Assembly: GCF_003752415.1 (NCBI RefSeq)
Contig: NZ_RKHG01000001.1
Location: forward strand, 2,728,001-2,792,000
Direction of reading: 5' to 3'
DNA: 64,000 nt
DNA from: Luteococcus japonicus
GTDB lineage: Bacteria > Actinomycetota > Actinomycetes > Propionibacteriales > Propionibacteriaceae
Made by a program: the position numbers and the translations under genes. Of this stretch, positions 8,418 to 18,593 are shown in pieces. How positions within the stretch are numbered: the stretch's first letter is position 1; each line of letters begins with the position of its first letter. Below the pieces are notes generated by a model. The model saw nothing but the letters and a program-made list of their open reading frames with translations, did no database searches and had not been told where the DNA came from.

Positions 8418-9526
8418 GCCGGGCGTTCCCGCTTGTCGGAGTAGTCAAGGCCGAGCGCAAGCCCGCTCAGTCCGCGGCGTGACAGGAGGATGGACAGCAC
8501 AGCCAGGGCTGCCCAGGCCAGGCCCACGAGCCGTCCGGTCCCCGTCGGCTGACCGAAGACCAGGACCGCCACCGGAACCATCGTCACGAAGGGGCGCAGC
8601 AGCCGTCGCCGGCCCGACGGTGCCCGCTTGCTGCCCCGAACGACCGGCCGCAGGAAGGTGGTGCGCTGGCCCAACGACGAACCGTCACCGGTGAAGGAGA
8701 GCACCGCGAAGACCAGCGCCAGCAGGTCGGCGGCCACCATCACGACGGTCCACAGCCGCGACGGGTCCTGTCGCGTGGCCAGTCCGGCGGCGGACATCAC
8801 CAGCGCCAGACCAAAGCCCGCCGCCGCCAGCGCGATGACGAAGTAGGCGGCATCCAGGACCTGCCCCAGCCAACGTCGACCACGGTCCACCTCGCGCGCA
8901 CGGTCCGCATCGGCCTCCAACTGGTCCGAGGTGGGGAAGAGCCGGGGAAAGAGCATGGCGAGGGCAATGCCCACCACAGTGCCGGTCGTGTTCGTGACCA
9001 GGTCCACCACGTCGGCCAGTCGGTAGGCGCAGGGGAAGATCCCGTAGATGCCGGTGTACTGGGTCAGCTCGATCAGCAGGCAGACGCCCACGCCCACGGC
9101 CAGCGTCGTCAAGACCTTCCACTCGAGGATCCGGCGGCCGAACCAGCCCAGTGGGACGAAGAGCACGACGTTGAAGACGAGTTCCAGCACGGTGTGGTCC
9201 AGCAGCGTCTGTCGGTGTGGCAGCCCCTGCGTCGCGCGCGCCACCCGTCGTACACCGTCCATCGGGTCGGGGTTGAAGCTGACGCGCCGGGCACACCAGG
9301 CGTCGGTCAAGGTGGACGGATCCGGCAGCGGGAACATCGTGTAGGCCACCAGCGCCGAGCAGTAGACCAGCAGTGCCCCGATCAGCCCCAGACGCACCTC
9401 GGCGATCTCGCCATAGCGTCGGTACTGCCACACCACCACGGGGATGAGGAGCACGACGGACAACAGGGCGCCCGCGGCGAGCGAGTTAAGGGCATTGGTG
9501 AGCACTGCACCACCCTGCCCGGACAC
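8414..9526 (-). CDS. VanZ family membrane protein
   Basis: A 370-aa protein with about eight predicted membrane helices. The VanZ domain (roughly residues 45-200) shows VFNVVLFVPLGWFGRR, LIELTQY and the DVVDLVTNTTGTVVG motif typical of the family. VanZ-type proteins are linked to teicoplanin resistance or to unknown cell-envelope roles. The C-terminal half adds further helices, with a short TM pair near 255-290. The start is uncertain: GTG at 9526 gives this length and GTG at 9505 would trim 7 residues. It is translationally coupled to the downstream peptidase. Confidence 0.82.
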   Translation of the reverse strand: MSGQGGAVLTNALNSLAAGALLSVVLLIPVVVWQYRRYGEIAEVRLGLIGALLVYCSALVAYTMFPLPDPSTLTDAWCARRVSFNPDPMDGVRRVARATQGLPHRQTLLDHTVLELVFNVVLFVPLGWFGRRILEWKVLTTLAVGVGVCLLIELTQYTGIYGIFPCAYRLADVVDLVTNTTGTVVGIALAMLFPRLFPTSDQLEADADRAREVDRGRRWLGQVLDAAYFVIALAAAGFGLALVMSAAGLATRQDPSRLWTVVMVAADLLALVFAVLSFTGDGSSLGQRTTFLRPVVRGSKRAPSGRRRLLRPFVTMVPVAVLVFGQPTGTGRLVGLAWAALAVLSILLSRRGLSGLALGLDYSDKRERPA

Positions 9527-9626
9527 GGGTCAAGGCTTCCAGCCGAGACGCCGGTGTTCGCTGCAGGCTGTGCAAAGCTGGTGTCGGTCACCGGTCCGCA
9601 AGGGGCCATGGCAGAAAGGTCAGCGC

Positions 9627-11336
9627 GTGTCACGTCTGTTCACCCGCCCCTCGCGACTGCTCGCAGCGGGACTGCTGGGCGCCACCCTCGGCCTGGGCGG
9701 CCTCGCGGCTCCTGCGCATGCGGAGACCGGCGGCAACACGATGCAGGTCGACGGACGGGTCCTTCCCGATGGTCGCCTCGAGGTCACCGAGACGATCACC
9801 TTCGCCGGTGACCTCCCACGCCAGTTCGAACAACGCTTCGCGCTCACCGAGGACACGCTGGACAGGGCGCACTACAGCTTCGACGTCGACTCCGTGACGG
9901 CCAAGGCCGGCGGCAAGGACCTCGGCCTCACCATCACCACCCAGGACGAGGCCAAGACGGTGGCGGTGAACACCTCCGGCGCCAAGGGGCCGGTGACGAT
10001 CAGCTATGTCGTGACCGGGGCCGCGCGTGAGGCCGCACCGGTCGCGGGCGAGCCCGCCCGCACCGAGGTCACGTGGAATGTTCTGCAGGGCTTGGACGTC
10101 CCGCTGTCCCAGGTCAGCGGCGGCATCGACACTCCCGGCGCCATCAGCTTCGTCAACTGCGAGTCCGGACCCGTCCAGCGGCTCAGCCCCTGCACCACCT
10201 TCGGTGGTGGCACCCACGGATCGCCGCAACCGAGCTTCACCGACGGGCCCCGCGCCGCGGGCGAGGTGATCACCCTGGACTTCGCCGTGCCCGGGAGCGT
10301 CGTCGCACCCAACGCGCGGATCGAGCACAAGTGGTCCCTGGACCGCGCCTTCAGCGTGAACCGCAACACCCTGCTCGCCTCCCTGCTGCCGCTGTTGCTG
10401 GGTGGTGCCCTGCTCTTCTGGCTGCACCGGCGCGCCGGCCGTGACCTCGAGGAACACCAGATCACCCCTGTGGCCGAGTTCACCCCCGTAGGACCGGGGG
10501 AGAGCAGCTTCACGGTCCTGCATGACGTGCGGCCCGGCCATGTCGGCACCGTCGCCGACGAGCGCGTCGACCCGATCGACGTCACCGCCACCCTGCTGGA
10601 CCTCGCCGTGCGCGGCTGGCTGCGGATCGTCGAGCTACCCCGTGATGGCGCCCACAAGGCACTGGACTGGACCTTTGAGCGCACCGCCGGGGGAGAGGGC
10701 GACCTGAGGCCCTTCGAGCTCCACCTGCTCGATGCCGTCGCGCCGGCCGAGGGTCCCGCGGCCGTGGTGTCCACCATCTCGGAGGCCGTCACCCCCGTCG
10801 TCGAACGCGTCCAGCACGAGCTCTACGCCGACGTGGTGCGGCGCGGCTGGTTCGACCGGAGCCCAGAACAGACCCGCAGCCGCTGGACGATGCTCGGCTG
10901 GGCGACGCTGGTCCTGGCGATCATCGCCACGATCGGCCTGGTGACCTTCACCACCTTCGGCCTGGTGGGCTTCGCGCTGACCGCCCTCGCCCTGGGGGCA
11001 CTGCTCATCGCCCAGGAGATGCCGCGCCGCACCACCCACGGCTCGGCACTACTGGCCGGTCTGTCCGCGCTCGCCTCGCAGTTGCGCACCCAGCCCACCG
11101 CCCAGCTGCCGACCGGACGCGAACTGGCCGAGCTGTCCCGGATCCTGCCCTATGCAGTGGTGCTCGGCGGGCGGGAACGTTGGGTCGACGCCCTGGTGGC
11201 CGCCGATGACGATGACACCCCGGACGGCGACGACCTCGACTGGTACCGGGCGCCCGGTGACTGGCACCTGAGAGACCTGCCCGACTCGCTCAATGCCTTC
11301 ATTGTCAGCGTCCAGGGGCAGCTATTCGGCCGCTGA
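9627..11336 (+). CDS. DUF2207 predicted membrane protein
   Basis: A 569-aa protein with a signal peptide (residues 1-32, ending AAPAHA), an extracellular beta-rich DUF2207 domain (about 33-245), a membrane helix near 248-268, a cytoplasmic region, and a helical hairpin near 428-470. No catalytic function is known for this family. The GTG at 9627 is chosen because the signal peptide starts there and GAAAGGT lies at Shine-Dalgarno distance; the longer open frame upstream would bury the signal. Confidence 0.85.
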   Translation: MSRLFTRPSRLLAAGLLGATLGLGGLAAPAHAETGGNTMQVDGRVLPDGRLEVTETITFAGDLPRQFEQRFALTEDTLDRAHYSFDVDSVTAKAGGKDLGLTITTQDEAKTVAVNTSGAKGPVTISYVVTGAAREAAPVAGEPARTEVTWNVLQGLDVPLSQVSGGIDTPGAISFVNCESGPVQRLSPCTTFGGGTHGSPQPSFTDGPRAAGEVITLDFAVPGSVVAPNARIEHKWSLDRAFSVNRNTLLASLLPLLLGGALLFWLHRRAGRDLEEHQITPVAEFTPVGPGESSFTVLHDVRPGHVGTVADERVDPIDVTATLLDLAVRGWLRIVELPRDGAHKALDWTFERTAGGEGDLRPFELHLLDAVAPAEGPAAVVSTISEAVTPVVERVQHELYADVVRRGWFDRSPEQTRSRWTMLGWATLVLAIIATIGLVTFTTFGLVGFALTALALGALLIAQEMPRRTTHGSALLAGLSALASQLRTQPTAQLPTGRELAELSRILPYAVVLGGRERWVDALVAADDDDTPDGDDLDWYRAPGDWHLRDLPDSLNAFIVSVQGQLFGR

Positions 11337-11341
11337 ACGCG

Positions 11342-11376
11342 AGAACGGGCCCCGTCGTCATGACGGGGCCCGTTCT
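11342..11376. terminator. Bidirectional terminator
   Basis: A perfect 15-bp inverted repeat (11342-11356 with 11362-11376), loop GTCAT, between the convergent DUF2207 and glyA genes. Confidence 0.85.
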
Positions 11377-11388
11377 GGTCTTCCTGGC

Positions 11389-12840
11389 TCAGAGCTCCAG
11401 GCCGGGGTACAGCGGGAACTTGCCCAGCAGCTCGGCCGAGGCGTCCTTGGTGCGCTGTGCGACACCGTCGGCCACGGCGTACTTGGCCTTGCCCGGCTTG
11501 CCGGTGCTGGCGGTGACGGGCGTGGTGTTCTTCAGCACGTCGACGATCAGCTCGGCGACGGTGTCGAACTCGTCGGCACCGAAGCCGCGCGAGGTCAGGG
11601 CCGGGGTGCCGATCCGCACGCCGGAGGTGTACCAGGCACCGTTCGGGTCGTTCGGGATCGAGTTGCGGTTGGTCACGACGCCCGAGTCGAGGAGGGCGCT
11701 CTCGGCCTGGCGACCGGTCAGCCCGAAGCTGCTGGTGACGTCGAGCAGGTTCAGGTGGTTGTCGGTGCCACCGGTGACCAGCTTCACGCCGCGCCTCATC
11801 AGGCCCTCGGCCAGACTCTGCGCGTTGTCGGCGACGTTCTGGGCGTAGGCCTGGAAGCTCTCCTGGCGCGCCTCGGCGAAGGCGACGGCCTTGGCGGCCA
11901 TCACGTGGCTCAGCGGGCCACCCAGCACCATCGGGCAGCCCTTGTCGATCGACGGGGCGTATTCGGCGGTGCTCAGCACGAAACCACCGCGGGGGCCGCG
12001 CAGCGACTTGTGGGTGGTGGAGGCGACCACGTCGGCGTAGGCGATGGGGTTCTCCTCGCCGGTGAAGACCTTGCCGGCCACCAGACCCGCGAAGTGAGCC
12101 ATGTCGACGAACAGGGTGGCGCCCACCTCGTCGGCGATCTCGCGCATCTTGGCGAAGTTCACGCGACGCGGGTAGGCGGAGTAGCCGGCAATCAGGATCA
12201 GCGGCTTGAACTCCTTGGCATCGGCCCGCAGCTTGTCGTAGTCGATCAGTTGGGACTCGGGGTCGGTGCCGTAGGAGCGCTGGTGGAACATCTTGCCGGA
12301 GATGTTGTGGCGGAAGCCGTGGGTCAGGTGGCCGCCGGCGTCCAGGCTCATGCCCATCACGCGCTGGGAGTTGAAGGTCTTGCGCAGCGTCTCCCAGTCC
12401 TCCTCGGACAGGTCGTTGACGGTCTTGGCGCCCAGGCGCTCCAGCTCGGGGCTCTCGATCCGCTTGTTGAGGATCGCCCAGTAGGCCACCAGGTTGGCGT
12501 CGATGCCGGAGTGGGGCTGCACATAGGCGTACTCGGCGCCGAAGAGCTCGCGGGCGTGCTCGGCGGCGACGGACTCGACGGTGTCGACGTTCTGGCAACC
12601 GGCGTAGAAGCGGTGACCGACGGTGCCCTCGGCGTACTTGTCACTGAACCACGTACCCATGGTCATCAGCGTTGGCAGGCTGGCGTAGTTCTCGCTGGCG
12701 ATCAGCTTGAGGCTCTCGCGCTGGTCGGTCAGCTCCTGACGGGTGGCGTCCGCGATACGCGGCTCCACTCCGCCGATGATGTCGAGCATGGTGCGGTAGG
12801 CGCTGGCGGCAGTGCTGTTGGTGGACGCGACGTCGGTCAC
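11389..12840 (-). CDS. glyA: Serine hydroxymethyltransferase
   Basis: A 483-aa PLP enzyme interconverting serine and glycine with tetrahydrofolate, the main source of one-carbon units. The schiff-base lysine sits in [13 protein letters not shown], and LIASENYAS and [10 protein letters not shown] are present. It is longer than the common 420-aa form, with extra segments such as the stretch around [15 protein letters not shown]; similar long forms occur in related actinobacteria. The GTG at 12840 follows a CAGGAG Shine-Dalgarno by 7 nt and is preferred to an ATG 12 codons upstream. Confidence 0.94.
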   Translation of the reverse strand: MTDVASTNSTAASAYRTMLDIIGGVEPRIADATRQELTDQRESLKLIASENYASLPTLMTMGTWFSDKYAEGTVGHRFYAGCQNVDTVESVAAEHARELFGAEYAYVQPHSGIDANLVAYWAILNKRIESPELERLGAKTVNDLSEEDWETLRKTFNSQRVMGMSLDAGGHLTHGFRHNISGKMFHQRSYGTDPESQLIDYDKLRADAKEFKPLILIAGYSAYPRRVNFAKMREIADEVGATLFVDMAHFAGLVAGKVFTGEENPIAYADVVASTTHKSLRGPRGGFVLSTAEYAPSIDKGCPMVLGGPLSHVMAAKAVAFAEARQESFQAYAQNVADNAQSLAEGLMRRGVKLVTGGTDNHLNLLDVTSSFGLTGRQAESALLDSGVVTNRNSIPNDPNGAWYTSGVRIGTPALTSRGFGADEFDTVAELIVDVLKNTTPVTASTGKPGKAKYAVADGVAQRTKDASAELLGKFPLYPGLEL

Positions 12841-12967
12841 TAGGACTCCTGAGGCAGGAAGGCGGCTGGGGACCATCCCAATCTATCGCCTCGGGTGTCT
12901 CGGTCCACGGACCTGCCCAAAGTCCCCTGGAGTCCCTGCCCCACGGGCGGGGATCCACAACAGACGC

Positions 12968-13010
12968 GGGGCGGGCCTCCGACGCTGGAAGTGCGTCGGA
13001 GGCCCGCCCC
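12968..13010 (-). terminator. Terminator after rlmB
   Basis: A perfect 18-bp stem (12968-12985 with 12993-13010) with a 7-nt loop, 17 nt downstream of the minus-strand rlmB stop. It separates rlmB from the glyA promoter. Confidence 0.85.
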
Positions 13011-13027
13011 GGCCCTGTCACATGGCG

Positions 13028-13996
13028 TCAGCGGCAGCGGCTGATCTCGTAGAGCGCGATCGAGGTGGCGACGCTCGCGTTGAGCGATTCAACCGTCGAG
13101 GTGATCGGGATGCTGACCAGGTGGTCGCACTTGTCCCGGGTCAGGCGGGCCAGGCCGTCGCCCTCGGAGCCGACCACGACCACAAGCGGGCCGTCGACAC
13201 CGGGGATCCCGCCGATCTCCACATCGCCCTCACCGGCCAGACCGACGACGGTGAAGCCGGCCTTCTGGTAGCTCTCGATGGCTCGGTTCAGGTTGGTGGC
13301 CATCGCGACGGGGATGCGGGCGGCCGCACCGGCCGAGCTCTTCCACGCCACCGCGGTCATCGACGCGCTGCGACGCTCGGGGATCAACACCCCGTTGGCA
13401 CCGAAGGCAGCTGCGGAACGGATGATGGCGCCCAGATTGTGCGGGTCCGTGATGCCGTCGCAGAAGACCACCAGGGGGGCAGTCTCGCCCTCAAGCGAGT
13501 CCGCCATCAGGTCGTCGGGGTGGGCGTAGTCATAGCTGGGCAGCTGCAGGGCCAGGCCCTGGTGGACGGCACCGCCGGTCATCCGGTCCAGCTCACCCCG
13601 GGTGATCTGCAGCAAGGGCAGGGAGTTCTCCGCCGCCAGCTTCAGCACGTCGGCCAGCCGGGAGTCACGCTCGGCGCCCTCGGCGACGTAGATGCCCTTG
13701 ACCGGCATGCCCGCCTGCAGCGACTCATAGACGGGATTGCGGCCCACGACCCACTCGGCGCCGACCTTGCCTGCAGGCCTGGACGCGGTCCGGCTGCCGC
13801 CCTGGCGACGGGCCAGCTGCTCCTTGGTGGTGCCGGGCTTCACCTGCTTGGCCTTGTAGGCCTTGTGGTAGGTGCGTTCCTCGGCCTTGGGTGTCGGGCC
13901 GCGGCCCTCAAGGCCCTTGCGGACCCGTCCGCCCGATCCGGCGGTCTTGCCCTTGCCCTTGGTGGTGGCGCCTCGACGAGAAGAGTTTCCGGCCAT
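13028..13996 (-). CDS. rlmB: 23S rRNA (guanosine-2'-O)-methyltransferase RlmB (SpoU family)
   Basis: A 322-aa SAM-dependent rRNA ribose methyltransferase. A basic, disordered N terminus (1-80) precedes the SpoU substrate-binding domain (about 85-160) and the knotted catalytic domain with DPHNLGAIIRSA, VVVVGSEGDGL and IPITSTVESLNASVA, the three family motifs. The ATG at 13996 lies 1 nt after the cysS stop, with GGAGAA in the cysS tail as Shine-Dalgarno, so cysS-rlmB is an operon. This pairing is common in actinobacteria. Precise G2251 specificity is inferred. Confidence 0.9.
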   Translation of the reverse strand: MAGNSSRRGATTKGKGKTAGSGGRVRKGLEGRGPTPKAEERTYHKAYKAKQVKPGTTKEQLARRQGGSRTASRPAGKVGAEWVVGRNPVYESLQAGMPVKGIYVAEGAERDSRLADVLKLAAENSLPLLQITRGELDRMTGGAVHQGLALQLPSYDYAHPDDLMADSLEGETAPLVVFCDGITDPHNLGAIIRSAAAFGANGVLIPERRSASMTAVAWKSSAGAAARIPVAMATNLNRAIESYQKAGFTVVGLAGEGDVEIGGIPGVDGPLVVVVGSEGDGLARLTRDKCDHLVSIPITSTVESLNASVATSIALYEISRCR

Positions 13997-13997
13997 G

Positions 13998-15461
13998 TCA
14001 GTTCTCCAGTTCCCAGCGAGCACCCTCGGGGGTGTCGGTGATCTTCAGGCCGGTGGTGGCCAGGGTGTCGCGGATCGCGTCGGCAGCGGCCCAGTCCTTG
14101 TGGGCGCGGGCCTCGGCCCGCTGGGCCAGCAGCTTCTGCACCAGCGCGTCGACGACGGGCTCCAGGTCGGAGCCCTTGTCAGAGGACAGGTGCGCCCACT
14201 CGTCCGCCTCGGGGTCCAGCCCGAAGACGTCCAGCATGTCGCGGACCGCCATCAGGTGCCGGCCCACCGCGGTCAGATCCTTGGCGGCCAGCGCCTTGTT
14301 GCCCTGGCTGATCTCCTCGAAGAGCACGGCGACGGCCTTGGGGGTGCCCAGGTCCTCATTCATCGCGTCGGCAAAGGCCTGCGGCAGAGCCCGCTCGGCA
14401 AACCACTCGTGGGTGGCACCCAATTCCTCGGCGTGTGCCTGGTTGAAGGCGACGGCCCGCTCCAGGAAGGAGTCGATCCGCTCGATCGCCTTCTCCGCCT
14501 CCACCAGGGAGCCGCGCGACTCCTCGTCGGCGGGGGAGAACTCGATCATGCTGCGGTAGTGCGGCGCCAGCAGGAAGAAGCGCACGGCGCGCGGGTTGTA
14601 GGTCTTGGTCACCTCGGTCACCAGCGCCGTGTTGCCCAGCGACTTGCTCATCTTCTCGCCCGCCATGGTGACCCAGGCGTTGTGCATCCAGTACTTCGCG
14701 AAGGGGCGTCCGGCCGCGGTCGACTGAGCCAGCTCGTTCTCGTGGTGCGGGAAGCGCAGGTCAAGGCCACCACCGTGGATGTCGAAGGCGTCGCCGAGGT
14801 ACTTGCCGGCCATCGCGGAGCACTCGATGTGCCAGCCCGGACGGCCGCGTCCCCAGGGCGAGGGCCAGGAGGCGGTGGTCGGTTCGCCCTGCTTCCAGCC
14901 CTTCCACAGCGCGAAGTCGCGGGGATCCCGCTTGCCGCGCGGATCGGAGTCCGCGGCGGCCTCCATGTCGTCGGCCTTCTGGTGGCTCAGGCTGCCATAG
15001 GCGGGCCAGCTCTTCACGTCGAAGTAGACGTCACCGGACTCGTCGGGGGCAGGGTAGGCGTGGCCCTTCTCGATGAGCTCACCGATCAGCTCGACCATCT
15101 CCGGGATGTGACCGGTGGCGCGCGGCTCGTAGGTGGGCGGCAGGCATCCCAAGGACCGGTAGGCGGCGTGCAGCTCGTTCTCGAAGCGGTAGGCGTGGGC
15201 CCACCACTCGACGCCGGCCTCGGCAGACTTGGCGAGGATCTTGTCATCGATGTCGGTGACATTCGCGACGATCGTCACGTCGTAGCCGGAGAAGGCCAGC
15301 CAGCGACGCAGGACGTCGAAGACGACCTCCTTGCGGATGTGGCCCAGGTGAGGGGCGCTCTGCACGGTCAGGCCACAGTGGTAGATCGACACCTTGCCCT
15401 CTTCGAGGGGCTCGAAGTCGGTCAGCTGGCGGGTGGCGCTGTCATACAGACGGAAGTTCAC
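13998..15461 (-). CDS. cysS: Cysteinyl-tRNA synthetase
   Basis: A 487-aa class I aminoacyl-tRNA synthetase charging tRNA-Cys. The zinc cysteine in HCGLTVQ, the HIGH-type motif HLGHIR, GWHIECS and the KMSKS loop EKMSKSLGN are all present, followed by the DALR-like C-terminal domain. It starts with GTG at 15461. TAGACT (15473-15468 on the minus strand) ends exactly 6 nt before that GTG, a leaderless arrangement. rlmB follows directly. Confidence 0.96.
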   Translation of the reverse strand: MNFRLYDSATRQLTDFEPLEEGKVSIYHCGLTVQSAPHLGHIRKEVVFDVLRRWLAFSGYDVTIVANVTDIDDKILAKSAEAGVEWWAHAYRFENELHAAYRSLGCLPPTYEPRATGHIPEMVELIGELIEKGHAYPAPDESGDVYFDVKSWPAYGSLSHQKADDMEAAADSDPRGKRDPRDFALWKGWKQGEPTTASWPSPWGRGRPGWHIECSAMAGKYLGDAFDIHGGGLDLRFPHHENELAQSTAAGRPFAKYWMHNAWVTMAGEKMSKSLGNTALVTEVTKTYNPRAVRFFLLAPHYRSMIEFSPADEESRGSLVEAEKAIERIDSFLERAVAFNQAHAEELGATHEWFAERALPQAFADAMNEDLGTPKAVAVLFEEISQGNKALAAKDLTAVGRHLMAVRDMLDVFGLDPEADEWAHLSSDKGSDLEPVVDALVQKLLAQRAEARAHKDWAAADAIRDTLATTGLKITDTPEGARWELEN

Positions 15462-15503
15462 CGCTCCAGTCTAGGGGACGTGACCGTCGCGCCCCGGACG
15501 CCG

Positions 15504-15755
15504 TCAGCGGCGGCCCCGACGGTCCTGGCGTTGGGCCGACCAGATGATCAGGGCCGCGAGCCAGCAGATGATCGCAAACAACCATGCCCCGGCGGGGATG
15601 GAGGCCTGGCAGAGCCGGTCAGGGGTGGGTGTCCCATTCTCCAGGGAGAGGCACTCGGTGCGTCGGGCTAGTGGCAGGGGCACGAGGCCGGTGACGAAGA
15701 GCATCGCGGGAACGACCCAGATCGGCATCTGGCCCTCGGGGTGACGAAGTGCCAT
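15504..15755 (-). CDS. Small two-helix membrane protein
   Basis: An 83-aa hypothetical protein with a hydrophobic helix near residues 9-28 and a second near 55-72, plus a strongly basic tail (QRQDRRGRR). Two cysteines (35 and 49) fall in the loop between the helices, probably outside the cell. The ATG lies 3 nt after the stop of the DUF4032 gene, so the two are co-transcribed. No family recognised. Good codon use and tight spacing support a real gene. Confidence 0.6.
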   Translation of the reverse strand: MALRHPEGQMPIWVVPAMLFVTGLVPLPLARRTECLSLENGTPTPDRLCQASIPAGAWLFAIICWLAALIIWSAQRQDRRGRR

Positions 15756-15758
15756 GGC

Positions 15759-17144
15759 TCAGCCCTTCGCCTTCGCGCGCAGGGCCGCGATGTCGAAGCC
15801 GCCGAAGGGTGCTGGGGGCAGGTCGTCGTCGACGCCGTCCTCCCAGGGGTCATAGGGCTTCTCCGCGGTGTCGTCGGCATAGCCCTGCGAGGGGTCGAAG
15901 GGGTTGGCCAGGATCCGGTTGCCATCGGCGATCTGGTCCATGGCGCTGTCCGCGATGGCCTCGTCGGGGAGATTGCGCAGCACGTCCTGCACATAGCCGT
16001 GGGCGGCGTCGATGGTGGAGACCTCGTGGCCGCGGTGCTGGCTGGCGTACCAGCGGTAGTCCAGCACCTCGTGGAAGAACTGTGCAGATTCACGTTTGCC
16101 CGCCAGGTCTGGAGGGATCACGGCGACGGTGGGCTCGAAGACCTGGGTGAGCCACTGGTGCGCCACCTGCGCCTCGTCCACATGCTGCTGGTTGGTGCGG
16201 GCCCGGAAGGTGTCCAGGTCATTGAGCAGCCGTCTGGCCTGGTTCTCCTCGGTGTCCAGACCGGTGAGCCGCATCAGCCGACGGGAGTGGTGGCCGGCGT
16301 CGACCACCTTGGGCTGGATCCGCACCGTCTCGCCATTGGGGGAGGTGGTGATGTCCAGCTCTGCCACGTCGAAGCCCAGGGCATTGAGTCGACGCACCCG
16401 GGACTCGATGCGGTGCAGCTCATTGCCGCCGAACTCCTCGACGCCGGTCAGCTCGGCCCACAACTCGCGGTAGCGGTTCTCGATGGTCTCGACGAGGTTC
16501 AGCGGGTCCAGCGCCTCGTCCAGCAGACCGCCGGCCTCCAGGTCCAGGAATTCGCCGAACAGGTTGGTGCGAGCAATCTGCAGGTCGTGCTCACGCTGTC
16601 CGTCGGTGAGCTCGTCGTGCAGCTCGCCGGTCTCCGCATCAACAAGGTAGGCCGCGAAGGCGCCGGCATCGCGACGGAAGAGCACATTGGACAGCGAGAC
16701 GTCGCCCCACAGGAAGCCGAGCAGGTGCAGGCGGGCCAGCAGCACCACCAGCGCGTCGATCAGCCGCAGCACCGTGTCCTGGCGCACGCCGGAGGTGAAC
16801 AAGCTGCGGTAGGGAAGGCTGAACTGCAGGTGCTTGGTGATGAGCACCGGGTCGAGCGGCTGGCCGTCGGGTCCGATCCTGCCGGTCACCACGCCCAGCG
16901 GCTCGACTGCGGGCGTGTTGAGCCGCATCAGGTCGTGCAGCATGCGGTACTCGTGGATCGCCGCATGCTCGATGACCTCCTTGGCCGCATAGACCTGGTC
17001 CCCGACGGTGATGAAGCGCACCACGTGGCGGGAGATGCCGCGGGGCAGCGCGACGAGCTGCTCGGTGGGCCACTCGGCCAAGGGGGTTCCCCAGGGCAGG
17101 GGGATCAGCCGGGCATCGGGTTTTGCGGACAGGAATCGAGGCAC
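15759..17144 (-). CDS. DUF4032 kinase-like protein
   Basis: A 461-aa cytosolic protein resembling lipopolysaccharide/RIO-type kinases. Kinase-like elements in order are a lysine in YAAKEVIEHA, a catalytic-loop-like LLGFLWGDVSLSNVLF (about 145-160) and a DFG-like metal site in LVDAETGEL. The DUF4032 C-terminal domain follows (about 215-400). The substrate is unknown. The GTG at 17144 is immediately preceded by GGGAGT. It sits upstream of the small membrane protein as a two-gene unit. Confidence 0.8.
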   Translation of the reverse strand: MPRFLSAKPDARLIPLPWGTPLAEWPTEQLVALPRGISRHVVRFITVGDQVYAAKEVIEHAAIHEYRMLHDLMRLNTPAVEPLGVVTGRIGPDGQPLDPVLITKHLQFSLPYRSLFTSGVRQDTVLRLIDALVVLLARLHLLGFLWGDVSLSNVLFRRDAGAFAAYLVDAETGELHDELTDGQREHDLQIARTNLFGEFLDLEAGGLLDEALDPLNLVETIENRYRELWAELTGVEEFGGNELHRIESRVRRLNALGFDVAELDITTSPNGETVRIQPKVVDAGHHSRRLMRLTGLDTEENQARRLLNDLDTFRARTNQQHVDEAQVAHQWLTQVFEPTVAVIPPDLAGKRESAQFFHEVLDYRWYASQHRGHEVSTIDAAHGYVQDVLRNLPDEAIADSAMDQIADGNRILANPFDPSQGYADDTAEKPYDPWEDGVDDDLPPAPFGGFDIAALRAKAKG

Positions 17145-17193
17145 ACTCCCATGGTGCCACCTGACGTGGGGCGATGCCCGGCTCGGGGGCGGT

Positions 17194-18381
17194 TCAGGCC
17201 CGTCCAGCGGCGTCCAGACCGTGCCGCAGATCGGCCACGAGGTCGTCGACCCCCTCGATCCCGACGCTCATCCGGACCAGTGAGTTCGTGATGCCCGCGG
17301 CCTGCTGCACCTCGGGGGGCATGCTGGCATGGGTCATCGTGGCCGGATGACAGACCAGGCTCTCCACGCCGCCGAGGCTCTCGGCGAGCAGGGCCACCTG
17401 GAGATTCGCGACGAAGGCATGGACGGCAGGCATGCCACCGGCCAGTTCGAAGCTGAGCAGGGAGCCGAATCCGCCCACCTGCTGGCGGACGGCGAGCTCG
17501 TGGCCGGGGTGCTCGGGCAGCGACGGGTGGTGCACCCTGGTGACGGCGGGGTGGCCGGCCAGCAGGTCCACCACGGCTCGTGTGTTCGCCTCGTGCACGC
17601 GGATCCGTGCATCGAGTGTGCGCAGGCCGCGCAGGACCAGGTAGGAGTCGAAGGCCCCGGCCGTCAGGCCCAGGCAATTGGCCCAGCCCGCGAGCCGTTG
17701 TGCGTGGTCCGGGTCACGGGAGATGACGGCACCGCCGATCACGTCGGAGTGCCCGTTGATGAACTTGGTGGTGGAGTGCAGCACGATGTCGGCACCCAGC
17801 TCCAGGGGCCGCTGCAGGAGGGGTGAGCAGAAGGTATTGTCGGCCACCACCACGGCCCCCGCCGCGTGGGAGAGCTCGGCGACGGTCTCGATGTCTGTGA
17901 GCCGCAGCAGGGGGTTCGACGGGGTCTCCAGAAGTACCAGGTCCGCCGGGGCGGACAGTGCCGCACGCGCGGCCTCGGGGTCGGTCAGGTCGACGAAGTC
18001 GACGCTCAGCTGGCCCTTTTCGGCCAGCCAGTGGAGTTGGCGCCAGGTGCCGCCGTAGCAGTCGTGGGGTGCCACGACGCGGCCCGCGGTGGGCACGAAG
18101 CTGTTGATGCACAGGGTGACGGCGGCCATCCCGGAGGTGGTGACCACCGTGTCGGTGCCATGTTCCAGCGTCGCCAGCGCCTCTCCCAGCAGGTCCCGCG
18201 TCGGGTTGCCGCTGCGGGAGTAGTCGTACTCGCCGCGTCCGTCGAGCCCGCGGAAGGCGTAGTTGGTGGACATGTGGATGGGTGGGACCACCGACTGCTT
18301 GGCGGGGTCGCTGTCGAGACCGGTACGCAGGCCGCGCGTCTGGCGGCTGGGGGTGGGAGAGGGCTGGGATGGGGCGGTCAT
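17194..18381 (-). CDS. metB: Cystathionine gamma-synthase / trans-sulfuration PLP enzyme
   Basis: A 395-aa Cys/Met-metabolism PLP enzyme, most like cystathionine gamma-synthase, which joins O-activated homoserine with cysteine for methionine synthesis. YSRSGNPTRD, TSGMAAV and the PLP lysine in HSTTKFINGHSDVIGG are present. Cystathionine gamma-lyase or O-acetylhomoserine sulfhydrylase activity cannot be excluded from sequence alone. The ATG at 18381 is preceded by TAGTCT (18394-18389) at 7 nt and no Shine-Dalgarno, so it is probably leaderless. The longer frame upstream is not conserved-looking. Confidence 0.85.
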   Translation of the reverse strand: MTAPSQPSPTPSRQTRGLRTGLDSDPAKQSVVPPIHMSTNYAFRGLDGRGEYDYSRSGNPTRDLLGEALATLEHGTDTVVTTSGMAAVTLCINSFVPTAGRVVAPHDCYGGTWRQLHWLAEKGQLSVDFVDLTDPEAARAALSAPADLVLLETPSNPLLRLTDIETVAELSHAAGAVVVADNTFCSPLLQRPLELGADIVLHSTTKFINGHSDVIGGAVISRDPDHAQRLAGWANCLGLTAGAFDSYLVLRGLRTLDARIRVHEANTRAVVDLLAGHPAVTRVHHPSLPEHPGHELAVRQQVGGFGSLLSFELAGGMPAVHAFVANLQVALLAESLGGVESLVCHPATMTHASMPPEVQQAAGITNSLVRMSVGIEGVDDLVADLRHGLDAAGRA

Positions 18382-18471
18382 GACGTCGAGACTAGGCACA
18401 ACGCGGCGTCGGCTGGTGAATTGTCCAGATTCTCGGACGCTCGACGCGGGCCGGAGACTCACAGCGAAGTC

Positions 18472-18593
18472 ATAAATTATGTGAATTCCTCAGTATTCGT
18501 TGGGTCCTCAGGAAAGCCTGGTTTCGACGACACGGCTGGAGAGTCCAGCCGGGAAGATCCCCAGTCCGGAGCGATCCGGCGCCAGGAGCAACC
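18472..18593 (+). promoter_or_regulatory. Structured leader of the secreted peptidase-like gene
   Basis: An AT-rich -10-like element (TAAATT, about 18472-18477) is followed by a leader with three potential stems: CCTGG (18517-18521) with CCAGG (18582-18586), an 8-bp stem 18533-18540/18544-18551, and CCGGA/TCCGG (18566-18570/18575-18579). The outer stem includes the Shine-Dalgarno AGG, so folding could hide the ribosome site. No Rfam family recognised by eye. Confidence 0.4.

Noticed and set aside
18472-18593. c-di-AMP (ydaO) riboswitch
   Set aside because: The conserved core of that family is not visible by eye; only generic stems are present.
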